A DNA stretch of 64,000 nt from Gari tellinella. Its lineage: Eukaryota > Mollusca > Bivalvia > Cardiida > Psammobiidae. This document shows positions 44,097-54,027 of this stretch, piece after piece (within the stretch, counting starts at the first letter, position 1; each line of letters starts with the position of its first letter). Location of the stretch: positions 47,412,999 to 47,476,998 of the forward strand of contig OV277863.1 in the NCBI GenBank assembly GCA_922989275.2, written 5' to 3'. The position numbers were made by a program, and so were the translations under genes. The notes beneath the pieces were generated by a model. That model searched no databases, was not told where the DNA came from, and saw only the letters and a program-made list of their open reading frames with translations.

Positions 44097-44465
44097 AACC
44101 ACCTATATATTTACTAGTAGCAGGAAAAGGATTGGGTGACAGTTGAAGTAAATGGCACTTGTTTGATCAAAAAACAAAAAACACTGAAACTTAATAACAG
44201 ACAGGAATAAACCAGTTATTGGTTATAATATTTTATTGTCGATAAAATGATTCAGAAAACAACACTCTGCTTAGGTTTTCATTGATTTATAAATTAATTA
44301 TTTATAATGCTTGTTTAGTCATCATCATTTGTAACTGAAATACAATTATCAATATTATTGTTAGTTATTTTATAAGCGACACCTCTGTGCCCAGAGGCCA
44401 GGATCAGAAATAATACAGTCAAACTTGTATTAACCCTTCACACCATTTATATGCCTCTCTTTAAC

Positions 44466-44667
44466 TGTAACCCTTTCCCCCATAGAAGCGCATTTTAGCG
44501 CATTCAGTTTATTTCTTCCACTGAAGAAAATAGTTCCAATTTATACAGTCATAAAAATGTATCATATAAGGAATATTTTCTTTATTCTAGCAGTGGGTAG
44601 CTTAAAGCAGGCTGAAAGTATAGCCACTTAATTCCAAAACTAGAAACAGATATGGGGTAAAGGGTCA
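44466..44667 (+). mobile_element. Family A deletion derivative lacking one hairpin arm
   Basis: GTAACCCTTTCCCCCATAG to ATATGGGGTAAAGGGTCA. After CTTAAAGCAGGCTGAAAGTA the rest of the hairpin is absent and the element resumes at CCACTTAATTCC. Confidence 0.8.
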
Positions 44668-44723
44668 TTTCATTACTCCACTAAAGAAACAGATCCTTTC
44701 ATGATCAAATTTATTGTGAGGTT

Positions 44724-44940
44724 TTTACCCCTTTACAGCCATAGTGTCGTCTGCTTCAATATTGTTGTCTGCAATACAGTTTCAAAGTTAGATTTCAGGC
44801 TGTGTAACTGACATAATTTCAAAACAAGTGGCAAACAGTTTTAATCCTGATCAAACGCAGCGTTATGCAGTGTCTGATCGGGATCAAATTAAACTGTTTG
44901 CAACTGCGTTATATGACGTTATTGAGAGTGAAAGTGTTAA
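44724..44940 (+). mobile_element. Family D MITE
   Basis: TTTACCCCTTTACAGCCATA to GAGTGAAAGTGTTAA with GTCGTCTGC and TTGTCTGC blocks and a GCAAACAGTTTTAATCCTGA hairpin. Confidence 0.8.
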
Positions 44941-45100
44941 GAAAAATATTCTATATTCTAGCAGGTGGTAGCTTAAAGCAGGCTGAAAGTATTTTAGCAA
45001 AACACACTATTTAAAGGTACATTCTGTTTTACTTTCAAACTGCTTTAAGTGGTCACATTTCTTCAAAACTAGAAACAGACTAGAAACAGACTATGGAGTC
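44941..45100 (+). mobile_element. Family A right-half fragment next to D
   Basis: ATATTCTATATTCTAGCAGG, damaged hairpin, then AAGTGGTCACATTTCTTC. AAACTAGAAACAGACT is locally duplicated near 45066-45090. Confidence 0.65.
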
Positions 45101-45182
45101 AAGAGTGGTTTCACTGTATGCTCAATGGCATTATAAAAGTAGGGATCTAACAGCTTTAAAGGTACCTGTCTTGGAGACAATT

Positions 45183-45416
45183 TTAACCCATTACCCCATA
45201 AACATGCCTTTTAAAACCTTCCATTTATTCCTCCATTTTATACTGTACTGAACATGTACCATAAGTAATATTTTCTATATCTTAGCAGATGGAAGCTTAA
45301 AGCAAGCTGAAAGTAAAGCAGAATGTGCCTTAAGGCACATTCTGCTTTACTTTCAACCTGCTTTAAGTGGTCACCTATCTTCAGAACTAGAAACAGGCTA
45401 TGGAGTAAAGGGTTAG
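45183..45416 (+). mobile_element. Family A MITE between long direct repeats
   Basis: TTAACCCATTACCCCATAAA to ATGGAGTAAAGGGTTAG with a perfect AATGTGCCTTAAGGCACATT core. GGTACCTGTCTTGGAGACAA ends the block on the left (about 45160-45180) and recurs at about 45481-45501. Confidence 0.85.
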
Positions 45417-45656
45417 CACAGAGTGATTTCTTTGTATGCCCAATGGACATTATAATAGTAGCGATCTAACAGCTCAATTAAGGTACCTGTCTTGGAGACA
45501 ATTTTAATGAATAGTTGCAGTATAATATGCTTTTATTTTGAAATAAAGTCTAAAATGTTCAAATTATCTAGAGTCCTTCTGTAACTTACTGTTACATATG
45601 ATGTGCTGACCCTTGGCTTTTATTGTAGCTGGTAAAGAAATCAGATTATTGACAAT

Positions 45657-45860
45657 ATGTCTAACTGCGAAATCATGAGACAGGTCAATTTAGTCTCGGT
45701 AGGATGCTTTGTATTAGCTTTAATCGTGTTGTCACATTGCAGCTTACAGCATAATAAAATGAGATATCGGGGAAAAGACCCCGTCAAATACTGCCCTGGT
45801 CATAGAAAGAAAACGATTTGTTTTATCCATAGTCGCACTCGCTGCACAGGCTCTAGATGA
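45657..45860 (+). CDS. Candidate small secreted peptide (speculative)
   Basis: A 67-residue frame whose N-terminus resembles a signal peptide, especially from Met7: a basic residue, then a hydrophobic stretch at residues 12-25 (LVSVGCFVLALIVL), then SHCS as a possible cleavage region. The predicted mature part is basic with Cys46, Cys55 and Cys63 (plus Cys28 near the cut). A splice-acceptor-like TTTTATTGTAG ends at 45628, 29 bp before the start. The last four residues and stop lie in the family B element starting at 45847, so the real 3' end, if any, would differ, for example by splicing. I do not recognise the peptide. A chance ORF in AT-rich DNA is the more likely explanation. Confidence 0.2.
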   Translation: MSNCEIMRQVNLVSVGCFVLALIVLSHCSLQHNKMRYRGKDPVKYCPGHRKKTICFIHSRTRCTGSR

Positions 45861-46026
45861 GCGAGACTAAACTGAACAAATCCAACAGTTTTTCACTTAT
45901 TTCAGCGCCAAATCCTAGAACTGTCTTAAAGAGATGATTCTAATGAGTAGTATTAATAATTACCATAGGGTTTAATGCAGAAATAAAGATTTTAACTTTT
46001 GAAATACTCCCCTTATCTGGAACCCT
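45847..46026 (+). mobile_element. Family B MITE, left arm damaged
   Basis: CAGGCTCTAGATGAGCGAG to CTTATCTGGAACCCTG. The left half of the core foldback is missing (CAAATCCTAGAACTGTC). Confidence 0.7.
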
Positions 46027-46294
46027 GTTTGTACACATGAACCATAGATGTTTATTGGGTCTGCATGACTCATACAAAAAAGACCTGATCACGAGGGAGT
46101 TGGGCCCACAAGTTATAGATTATCCAATAATATGGTAAATAACATGAAAATAATTCATTATTTTAATAACTATATATATCCTACTTTATTTGAATGTAGC
46201 ATGCAGTACTAGGTGTTTGGATAATCAAACGTCTTCCACAGAAATGCTTTCCCCTGCAACATAGTTATGTTTTAGCGTAGTGATATTGATGCTT

Positions 46295-46365
46295 TTTAAA
46301 AACACTGCTTTTTTAGACACAGATCTTCAGAAGCTGATCAAGATCTGCACTGTTTTGCTATAGGA
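46295..46365. repeat. J-type fragment
   Basis: AAAAACACTGCTTTTTTAGA and AGATCTTCAGAAGCTGATCA, then AGATCTGCACTGTTTT. Confidence 0.4.
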
Positions 46366-46509
46366 TCTGTCTAACATGAAACTGCACTCATTCCCTAGGA
46401 AATCTTTTCTCACCTTTTAGCCAGTGTGATGTTAGAGAGTTTCATACACTGTATGGATACTTGGAGAGAAGGGTTAATTAATGTAAACATGCCTTTATGT
46501 GAGTAGCTG

Positions 46510-46735
46510 TAATAGTGGAATTTGAACACTTTGCCTGCTGATCCCGACATTCCTGATTGCTGCAAACAGTTTAGATCCATATCAGAAGCCGCATAACGCA
46601 GCATCTGATCTGGATCCAAACTGTATGACACTCCTCTTTAGGTTTATTTACCTAAGCCATGTATAAATCTAAATTTAATAAGTTCTGCAGAAGACAATAT
46701 CGAAGCAGAGGATATCACTGCAAGATAAGGGTTAA
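46510..46735 (-). mobile_element. Family D MITE
   Basis: TTTGCCTGCTGATCCCGAC, hairpin GCAAACAGTTTAGATCCATA / TGATCTGGATCCAAACTGTA, then GCAGAAGACAATATCGAAGC and AAGATAAGGGTTAA. Confidence 0.75.
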
Positions 46736-47138
46736 CTGTATCATATCTGTGGTAGCAGTTTCATATAGTTTATTTAAACCAATAGCTACGAGTATGATAG
46801 AATGGGTTAATGAACTATAAATTCAATAGCTATGCAGATGCCAGAACCAGTCAAAGCAGGTGCTTTATCAATTAGCAGGTGTCTTTGAACAATTTCATTT
46901 TCATAATGCATACTATATTAGTCAATAAGGATCCCTTAACCCCATAAATTCACTGTGTCCAGGGTATGCACATGATGTGTCACATGAATGATGAGTTGGG
47001 GGCACGAGATGAAGAGGTATATTATAGTGTCATTGAACCTACAACAAACAAAAAATATACTGTCCAACCAGGAAACCTCGAAAACTTTACCTTACTTAAG
47101 ACAAAATTTATTAGTATTTCTAGGATTGAATTGTAATA

Positions 47139-48405
47139 CAGTCGAGCACCAGTATCTCGAACGTCAGAATCTCGACTACAATGCCTATCTCAACGATTGT
47201 CTCAAGTCCCGGAAATATTTGTTCTTATTCTTATGTAATCTTACCTGCCCTATTTCGACTATGGCTAATTTCGATTACCACCGGTATTTCGACTAGATAT
47301 TGGCCATATTCATTTAATTGTTCTCAATTAACACCCAGTATCTTGACGACTGTAAGTCATCATGCATTGATACGCTCGCCGACTTTGATCGCGATAATCG
47401 GACTGAGGAAATCACAGGTAAAATCATTAACCGGAACTGTCGGTAGCTTTACATATTGGCTGAATGGGTGTTAGGTGATAATTGTCAAACAACAGTAAAT
47501 TATCGCTTAAAGTTTGGTCGCCGCATCCTTAAAATCAGTCTCCTAATAACCATCATTATCGGTGTTGATTCAATTCATCAAGAGTAGCGCCCCTTGACAA
47601 AAGGGATGTTGAGGAAAATAGTACCGCGGAGAAGGAGGGAAAATACGAAAAATACATGAAATTCCGCAATAAACAAAACAGAGTGGTAAAAAGCTATACA
47701 TAGCTTATGTTATATTGTTATGAACTGTCCGACAAATAAATATTGAGCCGAATCGACTGAGATGTCTTGCGGAATCACGGTCAATGTCTCATGAATATTC
47801 AATGAGGTCAAATGCATGAAATGTACACAATTGACCCAAATACTAAATATAAGGATTTTGTATGAATTATGCTTATCGCAATTACGTTTTCTTAACCTAG
47901 GGTGGTTTTTCACCAGCTCCAATGAATTTCACTGTGATTTCCTAAGTAAAACGAGGTTTTCGTGAGTATTTGACAGCCGGAAGTAAACCGGTTTGTTGAT
48001 GCACAGCTTTACCGGACGCGCAGACTTACCGTACTCGACTGTAATAACCAAAACAACCCATGTATAATTCCATGTTTGGTGTTTGCAAAATAAATATATT
48101 ACGTTTTTATAATCTCCCTGGTCAAGTACTAAATAAAATGTGAGTTATTGATTGTCTTTATCGTTCATGTTTTGTGTACAAAAAATACAGTAAACGTGTA
48201 ACATCGAAATCGGCATATAACGTGTTAAAAATGTTACTGCCTTTCACAAACACGCGAGAGTACATACGTACAGCGGTTTTATTGTTCACAGGCTTATACT
48301 TTCTGTAAGTTTTGAATTTTTTACCAGTTTGGTTATCTCGAGCCCATGCTTATCTCGACGCTATTTCGATCGTCCCGAGACCGTTGAGATACTGAAGTTT
48401 GACTG
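47139..48405. mobile_element. Pogo/Tigger-like non-autonomous element (F2)
   Basis: CAGTCGAGCACCAGTATCTC at the left; the right end reads GAGATACTGAAGTTTGACTG. TA on both sides. TCTCGA and TATCTCGA words recur near both ends. 1267 bp, more CpG than its flanks, no transposase I can recognise in its frames. Confidence 0.75.
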
Positions 48406-48659
48406 TAATTCAATCTAGCTTTGATGAAGCATAGCAGTATTTCAAAAATAATTCTTCTCTTTTAGCACAAATTCATGCATTTGAAGAAGAAGGTTTCAGG
48501 AACCGTGAGTGTTAGGAGAACAAGGCTTCAGAAGCTGTTTGCACTTTCAACACTTAAGTAACTTTTGTGGGTTATTAGGTTTCCTTATGGATTATTTTAG
48601 TTACCAAAACATGAACCAGTCTACTTAGAATTCTGGGTAGTTAAATAAATACTGCTCTA

Positions 48660-48722
48660 AATTAGCAAACAGCTCCTATACCTATAGGAGCCTTCTGATC
48701 TGGGTCTACACTGTTTTCAAAT
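48660..48722. repeat. J/K hairpin fragment
   Basis: GCAAACAGCTCCTATACCTA, TAGGAGCCTTCTGATCTGGG, then TCTACACTGTTTTC. Confidence 0.5.
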
Positions 48723-49213
48723 GAAATGAGTATATTTGAAACAGGTCCACGGTGATGAAAGAGTCGAAGGAATTGTCTGACATACGTCTACACTCTGATC
48801 TGAGGAAATCTTTTCTTGTACTAGCCAATGTAATAATTTAGATCATAGAGGGTTCATTGTGGGCAAACTTTTATGAGTAGTGACTTAGCATGAGAAGGAT
48901 ATCAAACAGCATGGACATGGAAACATACATGACTGTCCAGTTGAACAATATTTTGGTTTGTTGTGATGTGTCAAATACTTTTTGTTCGTTCAAAAGCTGT
49001 CTATAGTAAACAAGGCAGCTGTTTATGGTCCAGTGAGATGGCAGATGTTGCTCATATAGTTGGTAAGTTTGAGATCAGTGACTGTTAGGTGGAACATTTA
49101 TCAAAATTTGAATGACATTTGCTATTTGGATGTATACCAGTCACAGTGTCTAATGTATGGGTTGTGATTTCTTGAAAGTAATTGTGCTGCTGTTCTTTTT
49201 CAAACATAATCAC
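48723..49213. other. No gene found
   Basis: Unassigned AT-rich sequence. Confidence 0.35.
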
Positions 49214-49219
49214 ATTACA

Positions 49220-49477
49220 CAGGGCTGCCATTTCTCCGGATATTTCCTAAATCCTCGTTTTTTTTTTACTAGATCATGGTAGCTTAAAGCAGGCTGAAAG
49301 TAAAGCAGAATGCGCCATAAGGCGCATTCTGCTTTACTTCCAGTCTGCTTTAAGTAGTCACGTGTCAACAAAACTAGAAACAAGCTATGGGGTATAGTTA
49401 GGATTCGTAAATTCGCACTTATTAAAATGCAAATTTGGAAATCTTAGGATTTTTCATGTTAACGTATGGCAGCCCTG
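49220..49477 (+). mobile_element. Family P element, copy 2, 6-bp target duplication
   Basis: CAGGGCTGCCATTTCTCC to ACGTATGGCAGCCCTG, flanked by ATTACA at 49214-49219 and 49478-49483. Contains an A segment from CATGGTAGCTTAAAGC to GCTATGGGGTATAG with the GCAGAATGCGCC hairpin. Confidence 0.9.
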
Positions 49478-49600
49478 ATTACATTGTGACACTTGTGAAG
49501 CAGATGGTAATTTTGTTGCCATTCAACGGAACAACAGGTAGAAACAAGATGCTACAACCCTGTCTGTTACGACCTCATCAGGTGCAAGAGGGAAGCTGAA

Positions 49601-49781
49601 GGCTGTGTATTCAAAAACTAAAATTTGAATTTCTGTATTAAACCCTATGCTGTCACTACTCATTAGAATTGTCTCTTTGATACGATTCTAATAAGTAGTA
49701 ACACCGTAGGATTTGGGGCTGAAATAAGTGAGAAAATGTTGGATTTGTGCAGTTGACTCCCCCCTTATCTGTAGCTCAGTG
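49601..49781 (-). mobile_element. Family B MITE, left end lost
   Basis: TTCAAAAACTAAAATTTGAA, core CTCATTAGAATTGTCTC, to CTTATCTGTAGCTCAG. Confidence 0.65.
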
Positions 49782-49811
49782 CAGGCTCAAATCTTGACAC
49801 TGTAGAGCAGT

Positions 49812-49875
49812 GAACCCATTACCCCATAGCCTATTTGTAGTTTGAACACATGTGACCACTTATAATTGTTATGGT
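49812..49875 (-). mobile_element. Family A left-end fragment
   Basis: AACCCATTACCCCATAGCC and TTGAACACATGTGACCACTT only. Confidence 0.5.
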
Positions 49876-50014
49876 GAGGAACTAATATAAAATGAGAAAT
49901 AACATTGAAAGTACAAGATTCTCCACAGCACTTAGAATGATCGAATACTCTATATTAATTTGACAAAGTTTGCAGATGACATTGTATAGATATATGATCT
50001 AGTCAGGAGAAGAG

Positions 50015-50506
50015 TTAACCCATTACCCCATAGGCTGTTGCTAGTTTTGAAGACATGTGGCCACTTAAAGACTTTTCCTCAGTCCATTGAGGGACCACCA
50101 GCCCATTGTTCTGAAGGTGTCAGTGTTACTATCAAATCATGTGCAAATCACGTGCAGCACAATCTCAGTTTACCTGGTGAGGTCCAGATTATACTCATGC
50201 TCTAGTGATTTTCAATGGTTATTTATAACCCAACTATCAAATATAAAGGTAGAGTCTCACACGAGAAGCTTCAATGGTTCTTTGCTAATGGTATGTCCAC
50301 AAGACCCATGCTCTTTGCAAGGAAATTGTCTGGCAAGGTGTTATGACCAAAAGGTCGTCAGGAGATGTCTTTAAAGCAGGTTGAAAGTAAAGCAAATTAA
50401 GGCACATTCTGCTACTACAATCTGTATGAAGTGGAACTATTGTCTTCAGTGGAGGAATAAAATAAAAGGCATAAAACGGCGTATTTGTGGGGTAAATGGT
50501 TATATA
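50015..50506 (-). mobile_element. Family A MITE split by R
   Basis: TTAACCCATTACCCCATAGG to TGTGGGGTAAATGGTTA. Interrupted at CCACTTAA by the 302-bp R insertion and resumed at TTAAAGCAGGTTG. Hairpin right arm mostly deleted. Confidence 0.75.
50069..50370. mobile_element. R: TTAA-flanked insertion in A
   Basis: Starts AGACTTTTCCTCAGTCC and ends AGGAGATGTCT, with TTAA at 50065-50068 and 50371-50374. Terminal inverted match is weak (AGACTTTTCC against AGACATCTCC). The 95-residue frame inside has no recognisable domain. Confidence 0.6.
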
Positions 50507-50720
50507 AGTATTTACAGCTTATTGGCCAATTAAGTGTCATGATTGTACAGAACCACATGTACATGTGATCGATGTGTTTTAGATCATAATTATGTTCAAC
50601 AGTATGTAAATCTTTTTTCATTTGGCATGTAAAGAAAACAACAATTAAAGACTACTTGTCTTGTTCATCTCAAAATTCCTCTCTATGTAACCCGCCTCAA
50701 CTTGAACAAGTTTCATTTCT

Positions 50721-50972
50721 TTAACCCTTTCCCCAATAGAAGCGACTTTTAGCGTATTTAATTTATTCCTCCGCTGAAGAAAATAGTTCCAGTTTATACC
50801 CTCATGAACAATTACCATTACAAATATTTTATATAGCCTAGCAGATTTTAGCTTAAAGCAGGCTGAAAGTAAAGCAGAATGCGCCTTAAGGCGCATTCTG
50901 CTTTACTTTCAACCTGCTTTAAGTTGTCACCTATTTTCAAAACTAGAAACAGGCTATGGGGTAAAGGGTTAA
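50721..50972 (+). mobile_element. Family A MITE, young copy
   Basis: TTAACCCTTTCCCCAATAG to GGGGTAAAGGGTTAA, perfect AATGCGCCTTAAGGCGCATT core. Left half nearly identical to the 6013 copy. Confidence 0.9.
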
Positions 50973-51059
50973 AAATAGTCAAGTTTTCTTGCAAATTTTT
51001 GCCAACTGCATGTCTGAAAATTACTTTTCCTTTCTGAAATGACTTTGAACTAAAATCTG

Positions 51060-51173
51060 AGGGTCAAGAGGTATTGATCCAGATGAGATGTAGAGTTACT
51101 CAGCATCTCATCTAGATTCAAACAGTTTGCAAACATCATCTGTATAATGCTACAAGCATTTTGAAGGGTTAAA
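51060..51173 (-). mobile_element. Family D fragment
   Basis: TTGATCCAGATGAGATGTAG and AGCATCTCATCTAGATTC arms, AAACAGTTTGCAAACATC, then TTTTGAAGGGTTAA. Confidence 0.55.
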
Positions 51174-51412
51174 ATGCCTCTCAATAGAATATCTGTTGGC
51201 GCAGAAACTAAGAAACAAAAAGATGTTACAAAAAGATGTTGCAAGAAGATGTAAGAGATTTCTAACTGCCAATGCTTTAATTTTGATTGATGCAACTATA
51301 AAATGTTTTTGTTTTCTTCAATCTACTAAAGTTGCACTCAAACTTAGTTCTTTAAGTAAAAGCTACCTTAGAGCCCCATTTAAACACTCCCGGAGGAGAT
51401 GCAAAGTCTCAA

Positions 51413-51485
51413 AAGCTTAAAGCAGACTAGTAAAGCAGAATGCTCCTTAAGGAGCATTCTGCTTTACTTTCAGCCCGTTTTAAGC
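51413..51485. repeat. A/G intermediate hairpin
   Basis: GCTTAAAGCAGACTAGTAAA with GCAGAATGCTCC core: the outer part is A-like and the inner tip (CTCCTTAAGGAG) is G-like. Confidence 0.7.
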
Positions 51486-51659
51486 AACCATTCTGTACTC
51501 AGTACTGAAAACAAGTTAAGGTGAAATGGATTTCAGTACAATATTTTTTGGCAGATGAATGTTGGGGAAAAGGGGATGGGCATTATAATGTTGTTCAAAA
51601 TGAATACTCATCATAGAAATATTGGTATTGCCAAAACTTTCAGCTATATTTATTATATA

Positions 51660-51852
51660 CAGAGCAACAGATAAGGGTAGTTTTTCAAAACTTAAAATCT
51701 TTATTTCTGAATTAAACCCTATGGTGTCACTACTCATTAGAATCGTCTCTTCGAGACGATTCTAATGAGTAGTAACACCATAGGATTTGGGGCTGATATG
51801 AGTGATAAAATGTTTGATTTGTTGAAAAAACTAAGTCTTATCTGGAGCCCTG
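51660..51852 (-). mobile_element. Family B MITE, 6-bp direct repeats
   Basis: CAGAGCAACAGATAAGGG to CTTATCTGGAGCCCTG with TATATA on both sides; core arms AGAATCGTCTC perfect. TATATA is low-complexity, so the duplication is less secure than at 8690. Confidence 0.82.
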
Positions 51853-51855
51853 TAT

Positions 51856-52040
51856 ATAAGAGGAATATTTCCACAGCTAAAACCTGTATGTCTGCACAAA
51901 GCCTATGGTATGATTTAACTCATTAGAATCTCCATCATCTCAATGACATGATTCTATTGAGAAGTATACACTATAGGGATTTGTAAAAAGACATATATGA
52001 GGAAATGTTAAAAACCATTAGTTGGCGGCCTCTTATCTGG
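51856..52040 (-). mobile_element. Family B, strongly diverged copy
   Basis: ACAGCTAAAACCTGTATG, AAGCCTATGGTATGATTTAA, CTCATTAGAATCTCC with ATGATTCTATTGAGAAG, then CCTCTTATCTGGC. Confidence 0.5.
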
Positions 52041-52154
52041 CATCTCATCTGGATCCAAACTGTTTGACAAGGGAATACTGTTTGATCCTTGGTGTGCAAG
52101 GAAAAATTCCTCAGGAAAGATAGCAGATTTAGTTTGGACTTCATGAAAGTGATT

Positions 52155-52240
52155 TCAAACAATGCAGACACAGACCAGACAGCTACATTAAGAATTTAGG
52201 AGCTGTCTGATCTAGGTGTATCTACAGTGTTTTAAAAAAT
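52155..52240. repeat. J-type hairpin, decayed
   Basis: CAAACAATGCAGACACAGAC and CAGACAGCT, then TTAGGAGCTGTCTGATCTAG and CTACAGTGTTTT. Confidence 0.55.
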
Positions 52241-52289
52241 CATCAATATAATGGTAAAGATATAACATGTCTTCAACACCATTATATAC

Positions 52290-52370
52290 AGTAATCCTTC
52301 TCTACAACAACACCCAATGGAGACACAGATTGTATGTGTTGTTCGGAGAAAGTTGTTATAGGGAGGGAAA
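52290..52370. mobile_element. TA-type terminal fragment
   Basis: TACAGTAATCCTTCTCTACA and TGTTGTTCGGAGAAAG with AGTTGTTATAGGGAGGG resemble pogo-like ends; a complete element is not visible. Confidence 0.35.
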
Positions 52371-52380
52371 ATTAATACTC

Positions 52381-52631
52381 TTAACTCTTTCCTCCCTAAA
52401 ACTTTAAATGGACAATTCCAGTTTCCATCTAAGTCTAGTCCATTTCTGACTTTTAAGGGTTGTTTTTGTCAATGTTTGGCCTTATAACAAACAGTGAAGA
52501 CCCTGGTCAGAGGGCTCCTATAGGAGCCCTCTGATCTGGGTCTTTACTGTTTGCATAGGACAAGTGTTCTATTCACATGTACACTGATTGCAAAGGACCC
52601 CAATATGCGTGATTAGGGTTCAAAGGGTTAA
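52381..52631 (-). mobile_element. Family C MITE, reverse orientation
   Basis: TTAACTCTTTCCTCCCTAAA to GGGTTCAAAGGGTTAA; hairpin GACCCTGGTCAGAGGGCTCC around TATA. Confidence 0.87.
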
Positions 52632-52742
52632 AGTGCTGAGTATGACTTGGCTTTCATTTGCAAACAGTATGAACCCAGATAAGACGCCGTGTAAAGCATC
52701 CTCTGATCTGGGTTCTGTTTGTCACTCACCTTTATGTTTTTT

Positions 52743-53345
52743 TCCCGTCGCAGACGGGTCTGTTTTGTAATTTGACCGCAACTCTATGAAACAATTTAAC
52801 CAATCAGGAATTATCAGAAATCCTGGTCAATGATCAGGTGCTTGAAATGCAGTACTCTTATCGGCCAATGGCCTAGACTGGCGTTCTGTTATTTTTTCAC
52901 ATCAATCTTGCGAGTGTAAACCTGGCAAAACATTGAGATGCAGTCTATGTCATCATTTCTAAATTTAGCGTGGATAAGCTCTAAATTTAGCATGTGGGAA
53001 AGTCTGTTTACGAAAGATGTTAAGTCAGAATCGGTGTATACACTTGTCTCTGGTTAAGTGAATACTGTACAGTGGAGAATGTGTTATCTGTTTACGCTAA
53101 AACTATTATTTGCAGTGCAAACAATTTGGAGCCAGATCAGACGCCGGGTAACCCGGCGTCTGATCAGGCTCCAAACTCTTTGCCACCAAGATAAACATGA
53201 AATATCAGAATTGTCCAAAAGTTGTTCTTTTCTACGTTTTAGTGTTTTGCGTTTGCGTACGTTTGCGTTTAAACAGGAAAGAATAACAGATTCTCCACTG
53301 TACCCCACACAAAACTTTAACCTGCGACGGAATATCTTTTTTAAA
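52743..53345. mobile_element. Possible inverted-repeat element enclosing 53070-53300
   Basis: CCCGTCGCAGACGGG near the left, AACCTGCGACGG near the right (53321). The right edge carries GAATATCTTTTTTAAAGATA, shared inverted with 25396. Confidence 0.35.
53070..53300. mobile_element. TA-type MITE with a D-type hairpin core
   Basis: CAGTGGAGAATGTGTTATC at the left, GATTCTCCACTG at the right, TA outside both. The centre GCAAACAATTTGGAGCCAGA with CAGACGCCGGG is the D hairpin (53116-53183), but the ends are pogo-like, not TTAACCC. Confidence 0.75.
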
Positions 53346-53473
53346 GATATTTCTTGTCTGTCATAATCTCTAATACGTAATTTTGAAGAAAAACATAGCA
53401 GACAACATATTTAAACATACCATATTGCAGCAGTGAAAGAGTTCAACATACATGTCTTGTTTGGGGAACAGCA

Positions 53474-53850
53474 TCAATCATTGTTGTAAGAAGGCAGGGC
53501 TGCCATTTCTCCAGATTTTTCCAAAATCTTCGGATTTTATCTTAGCAGATGATAGCTTAAAACAGGCTGAAAGTAAAGCAGAATGCGCCTTAAGGCACAT
53601 TCTGCTTTACTTTCAACCTGATTTAAGTAATCGCGCTTGAAAAATAGAAACTTTGGAAATCTTAGGATTTTTCAATATCAACTTATGGCAGCCCTGAGAA
53701 GGGACTTGTTGTTTGGAGGGCTGTTGTGAAGTTGGAGCACTGCAATGAAGCTGTCCTTAGAAGATGCTGAGATCAATCATTGTTGAAAGGAGGGAATTGT
53801 TGTTCTGAGGGCTGTTGTAGGGAGAGAGCACTGTAATGAAGATGCTGAGA
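53474..53850 (+). repeat. Local tandem duplication containing P
   Basis: ATCAATCATTGTTG... TTGTTG...GAGGGCTGTTGT...GAGCACTGCAATGAAG... occurs as two diverged units (from about 53474, minus the P insert, and from about 53772). Confidence 0.75.
53495..53696 (+). mobile_element. Family P element, copy 3, 6-bp target duplication
   Basis: CAGGGCTGCCATTTCTCC to ACTTATGGCAGCCCTG flanked by AGAAGG (53489-53494, 53697-53702). A-type hairpin inside. An empty version of the target lies about 95 bp downstream of the excised target. Confidence 0.92.
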
Positions 53851-54027
53851 TGGAGTGATGATATAATGCTGGCTCTATATTTCACTAAAACATTTACACA
53901 TCACATGAATCCCAAGAGATATTCAAAAATATACTGGAACCATGGAGCTGTCTGCTTTAATTTCATCCTGTTGTTATAGCTGTGAGCTGTCTTTAACTTT
54001 TGACAATGTATAGCAAGACCATGCATG

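Noticed and set aside
46988..47474. Two overlapping frames of about 100 residues
   Set aside because: They run across the edge of the F2 element and show no transposase or other domain.
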